In this document: in pieces, positions 31,282 through 39,502 of the stretch | How the letters are laid out: each line of letters opens with the position of its first letter | Position numbering within the stretch: the first letter of the stretch is position 1 | NCBI RefSeq assembly: GCF_002915575.1 | Contig: NZ_PQGD01000010.1 | Span: 62,001-126,000 of the forward strand | Direction: 5' to 3' | Length of the DNA stretch: 64,000 nucleotides | Origin: Superficieibacter electus | GTDB lineage: Bacteria > Pseudomonadota > Gammaproteobacteria > Enterobacterales > Enterobacteriaceae | Made by a program: the position numbers and the translations under genes | The notes under the pieces: generated by a model | Seen by the model: only the letters and a program-made list of their open reading frames with translations | Databases searched by the model: none | What the model was told of the DNA's origin: nothing

Positions 31282-31991
31282 TACATCAGCTCCTTATGCC
31301 GCACGATCTTGATGGTTCGATCGAGGTAATAGCCGCCGTAAGGCACCCGCTGACTCAGCTGGCCGTACATGTGGTGCAGCAGCATGTTGCCTTCCAGCAG
31401 GACCCCGGCATGGTTCGGTACCGGTGACTGGACCTGCATGATCACCACATCGCCGGGCTGCGGCGGGCCATCGAACTCGCGAAAGCCGCAATCGTGCCAG
31501 TTATCCATATAGAGGTTTTCGCCCTGTTCCCACCAGTGGCGCTCCACACTGTAGTTGGGCAGTGTGATGCCGTGCTCAGTGCGAAAATAATCCATCAGCA
31601 GCGACCAGCAGTCGGCGTGCCCCAGCACGAACTGGCGGCCCGTAAGCGGGCGTTCGCCGCGCGGCATAACCGTTCGGATATCGCCTTCCGGCCATGAAAC
31701 AATGACCCAGGGTATTTCCGTGGCGTCGCACATCAGCATATCCAGCTCGCTCGGCTGGGTGGTGGCGCCGTCGCCGGGGTGGCTGTGTACCACCGCCACC
31801 ACGGTACCCTGATCCTCTGCACTGGCATAATCCTCCGGGGCGATCTCAAACTGTTCATCAGGCGATGCAGCCCGGTTTTCACAGGGAATGTACTTCTCGA
31901 CGCGGCCCTTCTGAATGACCAGCCCGCAGCATTCGTCCGGGAAAACCGCCTCAGCATGCGCCAGGATGGCGCTGATCGTTTTATCTTTCAT
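31281..31991 (-). CDS. Tail tip protein K (JAMM plus NlpC/P60 peptidase)
   Basis: 236 residues, two domains. The N-terminal JAMM/MPN domain has HSHPGDGATTQPSELD (zinc ligands, about 69-84). The C-terminal NlpC/P60 domain has the likely catalytic cysteine in GHADCWSLL and histidine in NHAGVLLEG. It probably helps to open murein during DNA entry and to assemble the tip, as lambda gpK. Confidence 0.92.
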   Translation of the reverse strand: MKDKTISAILAHAEAVFPDECCGLVIQKGRVEKYIPCENRAASPDEQFEIAPEDYASAEDQGTVVAVVHSHPGDGATTQPSELDMLMCDATEIPWVIVSWPEGDIRTVMPRGERPLTGRQFVLGHADCWSLLMDYFRTEHGITLPNYSVERHWWEQGENLYMDNWHDCGFREFDGPPQPGDVVIMQVQSPVPNHAGVLLEGNMLLHHMYGQLSQRVPYGGYYLDRTIKIVRHKELM

Positions 31992-31993
31992 TA

Positions 31994-32752
31994 TCAGCTC
32001 CTGAGCAGGGATGCGCCGGGGAAGCCGCCAAAGTCCAGCGGTTCGTTCTCGCCAAAGCGCGGTTTACAGCCCGTGGACAGCAGGCCGGAACAGACGTCCT
32101 GTGCCGGATCGTCCACCGGTTTACCATCCTTATCAAACCAGCCGTTCTGCCCGGCATAGGCGCAGCCGTTCCCGGTTTTGTACCACCCCCGCATGCACCA
32201 GGTGCAGAGCGGCTGGATCTGGCGCGTCGGGATTTGCTGGCCGCGAAGGTCGGCCGGACTCGAGAGTTCGAACTCCACGGTTTCATCGTCACCGCCGGAT
32301 TTGCGATCCACATAAAACACCTGCTTACGCTCTTCCAGCGGATTGGCATCCGCGTTACCTTCAGGGAAATTACGCGCATCGAGGTAATGCACAAAGGTGT
32401 CGTGAATAATCACCTTCGCCCGCGCCATACCCTGAAAACGGCGGCACAGCGCACCGATCGTGCCGTTGATGTTGGCAACGGTCAGCTTTGGCCGGGCGCT
32501 CTGCCCGTCGCTGCTGACGGAAATCCCTTCCAGCTCAAACGGCCAGGCCCCGTATTCCTCGCCCTGCCACCAGACGGACTTTGCTTCCAGCGTTGACTCA
32601 TCGCCGCCGGATGCCGCCAGCTCAGCTTCTGTGTGCGGGATGTTCTCCTTATGAAAGCGCAGGATGCCCGCGCCGAAGGCGGAGCCGTCCACTTCAATCA
32701 GCCGGATGCGGCTGCCCGGCTCCAGTTTCTGAACGTCAGATGAAATACTCAT
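31994..32752 (-). CDS. Tail tip protein L (iron-sulfur)
   Basis: 252 residues, lambda gpL family. The C-terminal domain has cysteines in CTWCMRGW, GCAY, DVCSG and TGCKPRFG; lambda gpL binds a [4Fe-4S] cluster through four such cysteines. It overlaps M by four bases (ATGA). Confidence 0.92.
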   Translation of the reverse strand: MSISSDVQKLEPGSRIRLIEVDGSAFGAGILRFHKENIPHTEAELAASGGDESTLEAKSVWWQGEEYGAWPFELEGISVSSDGQSARPKLTVANINGTIGALCRRFQGMARAKVIIHDTFVHYLDARNFPEGNADANPLEERKQVFYVDRKSGGDDETVEFELSSPADLRGQQIPTRQIQPLCTWCMRGWYKTGNGCAYAGQNGWFDKDGKPVDDPAQDVCSGLLSTGCKPRFGENEPLDFGGFPGASLLRS

Positions 32753-33087
32753 GGGTGATATGCCTGTATGAAGGTACTGCTGAGGGTATGAATGTTATTG
32801 CCGTGGGACGAAAGCTGGAGGGTTTCTGCGCGGTACAGCCCCTCCGGCTCGAGCGGGGGTTTCCAGCGGAAAGATTTCCACCCGCCGTGCCGCTCAATGA
32901 ATGCCTTTATTGCCAGGATATAGTCTTCATCACCGGTAAAGCTCACGCTCCACTGCGGCAACTTAGGATTAATGCCGTCCCCGGCCACCTGCGCGTAAGC
33001 GTCCCCGAACTGCGCCTTTCGCGTGCGCAGGGTGATATCGACCTGTGACGTGATACGCGGACACCATTCAAATGTTTCTGTCGCCAC
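32749..33087 (-). CDS. Tail tip protein M
   Basis: 112 residues, lambda gpM family, starting MATETFEWCPR with the typical WSVSFTGDEDYILAIKAFI segment. It caps the tape measure and tube at the tail tip. It starts two bases after the tape-measure stop. Confidence 0.9.
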   Translation of the reverse strand: MATETFEWCPRITSQVDITLRTRKAQFGDAYAQVAGDGINPKLPQWSVSFTGDEDYILAIKAFIERHGGWKSFRWKPPLEPEGLYRAETLQLSSHGNNIHTLSSTFIQAYHP

Positions 33088-33089
33088 GC

Positions 33090-36000
33090 TTACACTCCTT
33101 TAATAGCCCGCCACAGCGGCGTACCCGGCCGGCTGACCTCTTCATTTACCGTGCGCAGGATGGCATCCGTCAGCTGACGGCCGGCTGCGCTGGCCGCGCC
33201 CTGACTGACCGGCTGCTGTGACTGTGAATTGATGTTGATATCGCCGATGATGATGGAAGGCGCGGCGCGTTCGGTCTGAATACCGCCCATCGCCCGCACA
33301 CCCAGGGAGCCATCGGCCGCGCGCGTGAGCGGCATAATGGCTTCCGGCCCGGCCTCGCCAAACACCCCCGCGCCTTTGGCAAACGCAAAATACTGCGGCG
33401 TGCTGTACACCCCGTTGGTGTAGGCGCTGAGCGAGGGCGAGTCATAAACATCGCCTTTGGCGTTAAATTTAAAATTAGCCGCAGCGCTCTGAATAGCAGT
33501 ACCGCCACTGCCTGCCGCAGAGGATGCGCCGAAGCTGAACAGCGACCCGATAGAGCTGGCGGCATTCGCCATCGCCATGTTCACCAGCACGTTCTGGACA
33601 ATCTTCAGCACGCTGACGCCCCAGTCTTTCCAGCCCGACACATTGCCGTTGAGCATATCGGTCACACTGGAAACGGCACCATCCATCGCCTGCCTCATGC
33701 CATCGGCCGCCAGAGCGGAATAGTTCGTCGCTTCATCTGCCCAGTTGGCATAACCTTCGCTCAGTCCGCTGAACCAGTCGTTACGCTGTGCATCTGAGGC
33801 GCTGTAAAAGCCCTGCTGGTCTCGCAGACGTTCATCAAGGTAACGTCGGTTAAGCGCAAGTTCATGTTGATAGGTCCCTTCTTCAATGTCGCCCGCCTGC
33901 CGCTGTCGGAGCAAATCGGTATTCTTCTGCTCAAATTCCTTACGGATATTGAACTGCTCCTGCATACGTTCACGGAACCGGGTTCCCTGCCCGTAGCCAG
34001 TAAGCTGGGCTTCATTCGCTGCGCGCGCGCTGGCGTTGCTATCGGCCAGTTGCGCTTCGTAGTTGCGGAGTTGCTCGCGTAATTTAACCTGATCGATAAG
34101 CGCGGCATTGCGCATCAGATCGGCTTTTTGCGCCTGATTCAGCGTTGCCAGCTCACCCTGACTGACCTGGTATTTCACTTTTGCCAGTTCGGTATTCTGG
34201 CCGGACAGCGCGATCTGCTCTTTTTGCTGCTTGATGAGTCGCTTATATATATCTTCGGTTTTCTCAGCTTCAGATTTTTGGCCTTTTTTCTTGGGCTTAT
34301 TGGCCTCGTTATTTCTCCATTCATTAAGACCATTGTTGATGATCTCTTGTCGCCATGTCTGGAACTGAGGTTCATTTTTAAGACCAAGATCATCAGCAGC
34401 ATATCCAAGCCTCGCCCTTTCTTTTTCCTCTCCTTTTAATTTGGATAAAGCTAAATCTCGACGGCTTTTTTCAAGGGCATCGTTTTGCTTTTGATCGAGG
34501 TCCGCTTGAGGGAGGCGCATCGGTGCATTAACTAAACCCTGACGGGCCATTAATAAATTATTACCTAACCCAAGCAGGCGATTAAATTCAGTATGCTCCC
34601 CGTTCATTAATAAAAGAGATTGGTAAGCAGCATTTTGTTCAGCCGCCTGTTGGCGAATTAATGCCACTCGCTGATGCTCAATACCTTCAAGAACATCCTG
34701 AATAGATTGGGATTTAGCCTGCATTTGCCATAAGCGTTCCTGCTCTACGGCTAAAGCTTGAGTTGCATTTGACAGGTCGAGAGTTGCATCATCAAGGCTT
34801 TTAAGGTGGTTGATCATATATCCACCCACTGTTGGCCCTGGATTAGCCAACATATATTGATATCCGGAAATTTCTTCCTTTAACCCCCTGACTTTTTTTG
34901 CTTGTTCATCTACCAGTCGATTTTGCTCATCCAGAGCCTTACGCGTTTGAGATTCATTATCGGATGCCTCAGTGAGACTCATCGACTTAGTTTTTTCGCG
35001 TATATCATCCAGCGTATTAGCATAGTCGAGCGCTGACTTTCTAACCTGCTCTTGATTTTTGTACCACGTATACCAGGCCCCGGCACCCAAGAGAATTAGA
35101 CCAGGAAATCCCCCGACTAAACTTAGCGCGCCTCCCATCATGCGAGAACCAATCGACGTCACATTATTTAAAGAGGTTTGGGCTGAACTTCTCGCAGCAA
35201 TATTTCTTGTTAATGATTGTTGAGCTGCGCTCAATCTTTTCTCTGCGGCCGCCTGAGCATCCGTTCCTCTGGCTGCAACTAAAGCTTGTTGAGCTCTGTA
35301 TACTGCTGCCCTGGCTCTGGCTGTGGAGATCTGGGTACCTCTAACCTGAGCGTCTGCGAGTGCAATTTCCCTTTTGGCGGCGCCAATGAGACCTGTACTG
35401 GCTGAAATTGCCCCAGAAGCCATACCACCTAAATATCTTGCGAGACCAATTGAAACCAAAACACCTGCGGCAGTGGCAACGCTGTCAATATTTTTTGAAA
35501 CGTCATCCATTACACCAGAAATTGTAGCTGTCGCGCCGCTCGCTTTATTAGCACCACCTACCCATTCCATAAAGGCATTTTGAATACGTGTTGAGGCTGC
35601 GCTGACGCTGTTTGGCATGGAGTCAAATTCAGATCTTAATTTGTTAAGCTGACTGATAAGGGCTGGGACTATTTTATCTGTCGTTAACTGCCCAGCGTCA
35701 GCCATGCCTTTCAGGTCTTTTTGGGCAACGCCCATACCATCAGCCAGCGCTTTCATAATTCGCTGCCCGGACTGCGCCACAGAGTTAAAATCCTGCCCGC
35801 GCAATACGCCACGTCCTAATGCTTGTGACAGCTGAACAATAAGAGAAGATGTCTCTTCGGCGGACGCGCCTGACACCTGAAGCCCGTTAGCCAGGGCATC
35901 AGTCAGCTTAAGTATATCCTGCGTGCCAAATCCCCATTCACGTAATGATGTAGAGGCACGACTGAAAAGTGCAGCGTTATCAGCAAAAGCTGAGCCAGTA

Positions 36001-36362
36001 CGCTGGCTAATATCCATTAAACCTTTTTGTGCCGCCGCGAAATCGGTAGCATCACCGGTGGCGAGTTTTACCCTTGCTGATAAAGAATTGTATGAATCCG
36101 CCAATCGAATAAGATTTGCCGTGGCGAATGCACCAGCAAATGCGCCAGTTAAACCTAATGCAGCAGTCCGAGTGGTATTTAATTGTGCCGTTACAGAAGC
36201 TAAAGCCCGCTGTGTTTCTCGCTGCGCTGAAGCCGCTTGCCTCCCGCCATTCTGCATAGTGCGATGATAGTCCTGCCCCATACGAGAAGCACGAGAAATT
36301 TCTGACTGGAAAGATTGAGAGTTAGCAGAAATTTTAATTATTAGTTCGCGCAGCGTAGCCAT
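33090..36362 (-). CDS. Tape measure protein
   Basis: 1090 residues from ATG 36362 (MATLRELIIKISANS), with GGAG eight bases upstream; the 16 codons before it overlap a terminator. It has an N-terminal tape-measure domain with VRLATGDA-like and GQRIMKALADGMG motifs, hydrophobic stretches near 430-450, long coiled coils (about 470-830), and a C-terminal domain with DWFSGLSEGYANWADEATN as in lambda-type phages. The stretch 34.2-36.3 kb is lower in GC than the flanks, a mosaic joint. It sets tail length. Confidence 0.93.
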   Translation of the reverse strand: MATLRELIIKISANSQSFQSEISRASRMGQDYHRTMQNGGRQAASAQRETQRALASVTAQLNTTRTAALGLTGAFAGAFATANLIRLADSYNSLSARVKLATGDATDFAAAQKGLMDISQRTGSAFADNAALFSRASTSLREWGFGTQDILKLTDALANGLQVSGASAEETSSLIVQLSQALGRGVLRGQDFNSVAQSGQRIMKALADGMGVAQKDLKGMADAGQLTTDKIVPALISQLNKLRSEFDSMPNSVSAASTRIQNAFMEWVGGANKASGATATISGVMDDVSKNIDSVATAAGVLVSIGLARYLGGMASGAISASTGLIGAAKREIALADAQVRGTQISTARARAAVYRAQQALVAARGTDAQAAAEKRLSAAQQSLTRNIAARSSAQTSLNNVTSIGSRMMGGALSLVGGFPGLILLGAGAWYTWYKNQEQVRKSALDYANTLDDIREKTKSMSLTEASDNESQTRKALDEQNRLVDEQAKKVRGLKEEISGYQYMLANPGPTVGGYMINHLKSLDDATLDLSNATQALAVEQERLWQMQAKSQSIQDVLEGIEHQRVALIRQQAAEQNAAYQSLLLMNGEHTEFNRLLGLGNNLLMARQGLVNAPMRLPQADLDQKQNDALEKSRRDLALSKLKGEEKERARLGYAADDLGLKNEPQFQTWRQEIINNGLNEWRNNEANKPKKKGQKSEAEKTEDIYKRLIKQQKEQIALSGQNTELAKVKYQVSQGELATLNQAQKADLMRNAALIDQVKLREQLRNYEAQLADSNASARAANEAQLTGYGQGTRFRERMQEQFNIRKEFEQKNTDLLRQRQAGDIEEGTYQHELALNRRYLDERLRDQQGFYSASDAQRNDWFSGLSEGYANWADEATNYSALAADGMRQAMDGAVSSVTDMLNGNVSGWKDWGVSVLKIVQNVLVNMAMANAASSIGSLFSFGASSAAGSGGTAIQSAAANFKFNAKGDVYDSPSLSAYTNGVYSTPQYFAFAKGAGVFGEAGPEAIMPLTRAADGSLGVRAMGGIQTERAAPSIIIGDININSQSQQPVSQGAASAAGRQLTDAILRTVNEEVSRPGTPLWRAIKGV

Positions 36363-36377
36363 AACAAGCTCCAGAAA

Positions 36378-36400
36378 CAAAAAAACCGCCGAAGCGGTTT
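36378..36400 (-). terminator. Terminator after the zinc-ribbon moron gene
   Basis: AACCGC TTCGG CGGTT hairpin followed by TTTTTTTG on the minus strand, seven bases after the preceding stop and just before the tape-measure start. A terminator here in the late operon is a mark of an autonomous moron. Confidence 0.8.
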
Positions 36401-36406
36401 TGTTTA

Positions 36407-36754
36407 TCATTCATTTATTCCAGCCTTTCGCCTGGCCTCTTTTAAATATTCTTCATCAGACTTTATTGGGGCCTGATGCTGATTATTTCCACTGAGATCA
36501 CTACCACAGTGTTTACATTTTATTGCCTCAGCCTTGATCATTTCTGCGCAAAAAGGACATTTTTTCATTCCATCGAAGGCAATCATTTCTTTTTCTTCAG
36601 CCTTAACATCTTTGCGAATGACTACTGAGTGAACGAGCGCAATAATAAATAATAAGGCACCATAAATCCACCAAGCGAAGAACGAACGGCCTTTGCTTTG
36701 TGCAATTAGTGCCGGGATAATCCCCAACACAGCAGAGATAAGCAGTAATTCCAT
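36407..36754 (-). CDS. Zinc-ribbon membrane protein, candidate moron
   Basis: 115 residues. Two membrane helices (about 2-17 and 27-48) are followed by a charged linker and a zinc ribbon CPFCAEMIKAEAIKCKHCG (about 66-84). It lies between the tail chaperone GT pair and the tape measure, with its own terminator and a possible promoter upstream (TTGCCC with TTATAT 18 bases on, about 36764-36794). In HK97 the superinfection-exclusion gene 15 lies at a comparable place and is also an inner-membrane protein. Function here is inferred only. Confidence 0.75.
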   Translation of the reverse strand: MELLLISAVLGIIPALIAQSKGRSFFAWWIYGALLFIIALVHSVVIRKDVKAEEKEMIAFDGMKKCPFCAEMIKAEAIKCKHCGSDLSGNNQHQAPIKSDEEYLKEARRKAGINE

Positions 36755-36807
36755 ATAACCCCCTATAAACTTTATGGGGCAAATCCTAATACCTTATTTC
36801 TAAAAAG

Positions 36808-37086
36808 TCACTGTGTTGCTGCGTCTAACGCAGCCTCAAGGCTGGCAAAAGGATCTTCCGCCTCTGCATTTTCATCCCCGGACCATTGCAGCAGGACATC
36901 ATTCAGAGCCACTTTCGCCCCCTGCGCACCGTAGACAGCGGATGTTATTTGCGCCGCCTGGATGTCGCCACGCACATCGCCAACAGGGCTATGACGATCG
37001 TATTCAATCCACATCATCAGCTCGCTGGCCGTCATGCTCTGACGCAGTTCAGCCAGCGTGCGTCCCAGCCGGAGCGCCAGCGACAT
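36808..37086 (-). CDS. Tail assembly chaperone, T part of G-T fusion
   Basis: 92 residues counted from its own ATG at 37086, but it is probably made mainly as the C-terminal part of a -1 frameshift product with the upstream G gene: the -1 frame is open from inside G to here. The sequence MSLALRLGRTLAELRQSMTA is typical of the T part in HK97- and lambda-type phages. It binds tube and tape measure during assembly. Confidence 0.85.
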   Translation of the reverse strand: MSLALRLGRTLAELRQSMTASELMMWIEYDRHSPVGDVRGDIQAAQITSAVYGAQGAKVALNDVLLQWSGDENAEAEDPFASLEAALDAATQ

Positions 37087-37094
37087 CAGGAATT

Positions 37095-37478
37095 TTACGC
37101 CGGGGGTAGCGACTTTTCCCGTGCATCGTCCGCAGTGCTGATGAGATCAAGGCCTTGCTTTAGCAGGCGCGCATGGATTGGGCCGTAAATCGCCCGCACC
37201 TGCTCTACATCTTCAGGTCCGAATATCGGTTGCTTGTCCGTATCGCAGAGGACATCCATAAACAGTACGACATCCGCGCACAGGTTACGGTGCGCCCGTT
37301 CAGATACCGAAATTTCCTCGTCGTCATTGCCTGATCTGACGATTTCCTGCCAGCGTAACCAGCCTTCACCGGAGGGCTCACGCAGCATGACTTTGGCGTT
37401 ATCCCACTCAGGCACGGTGGTTTCTTTAAAGCGAAAGCCCGAGTCTTTAGCCAGGGCGCGTTCTTTAAGCGATGTCAT
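37095..37478 (-). CDS. Tail assembly chaperone G
   Basis: 127 residues, lambda gpG-like (MTSLKERALAKDSGFRFKE). It precedes T and is in the 0 frame; T lies in the -1 frame. Near its 3' end GGGAAAAG (37113-37120) resembles the lambda slippery sequence GGGAAAG, but the codon phase is not canonical. Confidence 0.88.
   Translation of the reverse strand: MTSLKERALAKDSGFRFKETTVPEWDNAKVMLREPSGEGWLRWQEIVRSGNDDEEISVSERAHRNLCADVVLFMDVLCDTDKQPIFGPEDVEQVRAIYGPIHARLLKQGLDLISTADDAREKSLPPA
37113..37120 (-). other. Candidate -1 frameshift site of G-GT
   Basis: GGGAAAAG, read CGG-GAA-AAG in frame 0, allows AAG to slip to AAA in the -1 frame, although the P-site codon then pairs poorly (GAA to GGA). The fused protein would read AREKVATPGVKFLMSLAL across the joint. 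Confidence 0.45.
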
Positions 37479-37486
37479 GTTTTTCC

Positions 37487-37930
37487 TTACGAGCCGGACT
37501 CGATGTTTTCAGGTTTGCCTTTCAGACGCAGGGAGAACGTGGCGGCCACCACGCCATTAGTACCGGATGACCAGGTGTGCTGGCGCACTTCGGCCAGGAA
37601 CTTATACCCTTTGCCGGACGGGAAGATGACCTGAAAGCCATAGGTCGTGTCATTGTCATAGGCTGTCCGCAGCGCATCCTGTGCAGGGTTTCGGTAGAAG
37701 TTACCTGACATGGAAATTTCAGACGGAGCTGGCAGGCCGTTGGTATTTTCCTGCTCTTCTGAACAGAACGTTGTGGTGTCGATATCCTGTTTCTGACCGC
37801 CGGTAAACTGCACCTCTTTAAGCGTGCAGCTCAGATCAAGGAATTTGGCCGTTTTCAGCGTGTCTTTGGTGGCAGGAACTTCAGTGATCAGGATTTTGGT
37901 GTTTTGCGATTTTTCATACAAAGAGGACAT
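37487..37930 (-). CDS. Major tail tube protein
   Basis: 147 residues from MSSLYEKSQNTK; an ATG four codons upstream is an alternative. The order connector - tube - G - GT - tape measure and the size match the HK97-type tube protein. A SGNFYRNPAQDALRTAYDN segment resembles other phage tube proteins of the lambda V/HK97 type. Confidence 0.87.
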   Translation of the reverse strand: MSSLYEKSQNTKILITEVPATKDTLKTAKFLDLSCTLKEVQFTGGQKQDIDTTTFCSEEQENTNGLPAPSEISMSGNFYRNPAQDALRTAYDNDTTYGFQVIFPSGKGYKFLAEVRQHTWSSGTNGVVAATFSLRLKGKPENIESGS

Positions 37931-37944
37931 GGCTGTCTCCATAA

Positions 37945-37971
37945 AAGCAAAAACCCGCCGGAGCGGGTTAT
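37945..37971 (-). terminator. Terminator upstream of the tail tube gene
   Basis: AACCCGC TCCG GCGGGTT followed by TTTTGCTTTT on the minus strand, between the tail completion gene and the tube gene. It may set the head-to-tail expression ratio. Confidence 0.7.
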
Positions 37972-37989
37972 TCAGGGTTGATTAACGTT

Positions 37990-38337
37990 TCAGGCTGTAA
38001 CCTGAAATTCGAGCGTGGCGCGGTAAAGCCGGAAATCTGGCTCGTAGCCTGGAATTTTCGTTACTTCAGTCGGAGCCAGGGGCTTAACCGCCTCCAGCGC
38101 ATGATCACGAATGGATCTGGCTTCCTCAATGGTCAGTGAGTAAACGTCAATCTGCACCGAAACGCGGTATTCCGCCTGACCGCACAGCACATCACTCGAA
38201 ACGTCAGAGACAAGAGAGAAGATCACCCACGGCGGAGAAATGGACGGCTGGCCATCGTCGCTTAACGGTGCGACATAGGGATAAACCTGCCCGTCAGCCA
38301 GGTGCGATAACAATGGGTAAAAATAGGCTTCCGTCAT
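37990..38337 (-). CDS. Tail completion protein (DUF3168)
   Basis: 115 residues, starting MTEAYFYPLLSHLADGQVYPYVAP. The YPYVAP motif and C-terminal LYRATLEFQV strand are typical of DUF3168 tail terminator proteins, which close the upper end of the tail tube. It overlaps the preceding gene by four bases. Confidence 0.85.
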   Translation of the reverse strand: MTEAYFYPLLSHLADGQVYPYVAPLSDDGQPSISPPWVIFSLVSDVSSDVLCGQAEYRVSVQIDVYSLTIEEARSIRDHALEAVKPLAPTEVTKIPGYEPDFRLYRATLEFQVTA

Positions 38338-38783
38338 TTGCTCAGCACCTTATCGATGGCGCTGTTCATCCTGGCAATAGCGGCTTCGGCGGCCTCTTCC
38401 TGCCGGGTATCAAAAGCGGGTCGCACAAACGGATGCGCAGGCATGTTCACCGTGCCCAGTTCAACGAAGCGCCAGTAGAACGCATTACGCGGGTTGCTGG
38501 CTTTCATGGTGTTATCACTGTTGCCGGTGCGGGGATTAACGCCGCGAATATGCACGCCGGACGAAATTTCACCCCGCCGGCGCGATCGCTGCGTGACCAC
38601 CACCACGTTTTTTTTCATTTTCCCGGTGCGGACCGGAGCACGGTTAATGACTTCAGTTTTCAGCACGTCAGCACCCGCGCGTGTAGCATCGCGCAGCACC
38701 TTGTTATTTTCGGCCCGGCTCAGGGTTTCAAGGTCGCGGGCAATATCCTCCAGCCCGGAAAAATCCAGATTAACATCAATCAT
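38334..38783 (-). CDS. HK97 gp10-like tail/neck protein
   Basis: 149 residues, starting MIDVNLDFSGLEDIARDLE. The motif RAGADVLKTEVINRAPVRTGKMKKNVVV is the hallmark of the HK97 gp10 family, which joins head and tail. It overlaps both neighbours by four bases. Confidence 0.9.
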   Translation of the reverse strand: MIDVNLDFSGLEDIARDLETLSRAENNKVLRDATRAGADVLKTEVINRAPVRTGKMKKNVVVVTQRSRRRGEISSGVHIRGVNPRTGNSDNTMKASNPRNAFYWRFVELGTVNMPAHPFVRPAFDTRQEEAAEAAIARMNSAIDKVLSK

Positions 38784-39118
38784 TTTTCGCTCCCGAGTTT
38801 GCAGAGAATTTCAAACTGGCTGCCTTTTGCATCCGGGATCGGCATCCCGATCACATTCAGCACAGCCCCCTTGAACGGTCCTGACAGCACTTTCAGACGG
38901 GATGCCGCGGTGACGTCACGCCGAAAGCGCATCCAGACCCGGATAGTCGCTTCAGCCGTTTCCGCACCCGCTGACATCTGCTCATTCCCGCTGATGCCTT
39001 TAACTTCTGCCCAGACTGTAGGACCGTCAGACCAGGCTTTCACGGGCTGGCCGGTCGGTGATCGTATTGTTGTGGGATTCTGAACAACGAGACGATCGCG
39101 TAAGCGCCCTGCCTGCAT
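38780..39118 (-). CDS. Head closure/head-tail adaptor protein
   Basis: 112 residues, starting MQAGRLRDRLVVQNPTTIRS. The sequence pattern (LRDRLVVQ, WAEVKGISGNE, VLNVIGMPIPDAKG) fits the SPP1 gp16/HK97 gp7-like head closure family, the second ring of the connector. Confidence 0.88.
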   Translation of the reverse strand: MQAGRLRDRLVVQNPTTIRSPTGQPVKAWSDGPTVWAEVKGISGNEQMSAGAETAEATIRVWMRFRRDVTAASRLKVLSGPFKGAVLNVIGMPIPDAKGSQFEILCKLGSEK

Positions 39119-39126
39119 ATATCCCC

Positions 39127-39450
39127 CTAAACGCCATAGATCCGGTAAGGCTGAAGCAGCGCCTCAACGGCAAGCGGTACCGTATTTGCACTTGCCGGAC
39201 TGACAGCCTCGCGGTTTGCATACCAGTGACCGGTAAGCAGCAACATCGCCACACGGATGTCGTCATCGAGCAGCAGAGCATCCGGATCGTCAGCAAAGCC
39301 GGGATCGGCGTTGGTTTTATAGAGCTTTCGCCGCGTCCATTTTTCGACGTAGCGTTTCGCCGCGCCGGTGTAGATTTCAAGCAGCGCATCATCGCCCCTG
39401 AAATCATCATCGATACGGCAGTGCTCCCTGACCGTATTCAGTTCGATCAT
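39127..39450 (-). CDS. Head-tail connector protein (HK97 gp6-like)
   Basis: 107 residues from MIELNTVREHCRIDDDF at 39450; the upstream 27 codons of the open frame overlap the capsid gene and lack support. All-helical, with the LLLTGHWYANREAV motif of gp6-like adaptors that sit under the portal. Confidence 0.88.
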   Translation of the reverse strand: MIELNTVREHCRIDDDFRGDDALLEIYTGAAKRYVEKWTRRKLYKTNADPGFADDPDALLLDDDIRVAMLLLTGHWYANREAVSPASANTVPLAVEALLQPYRIYGV

Positions 39451-39502
39451 GGCATTATCCGAATGGGTAAAAGAAGACGCGGCCCGCAGGCCGCCAGGGA
39501 CA

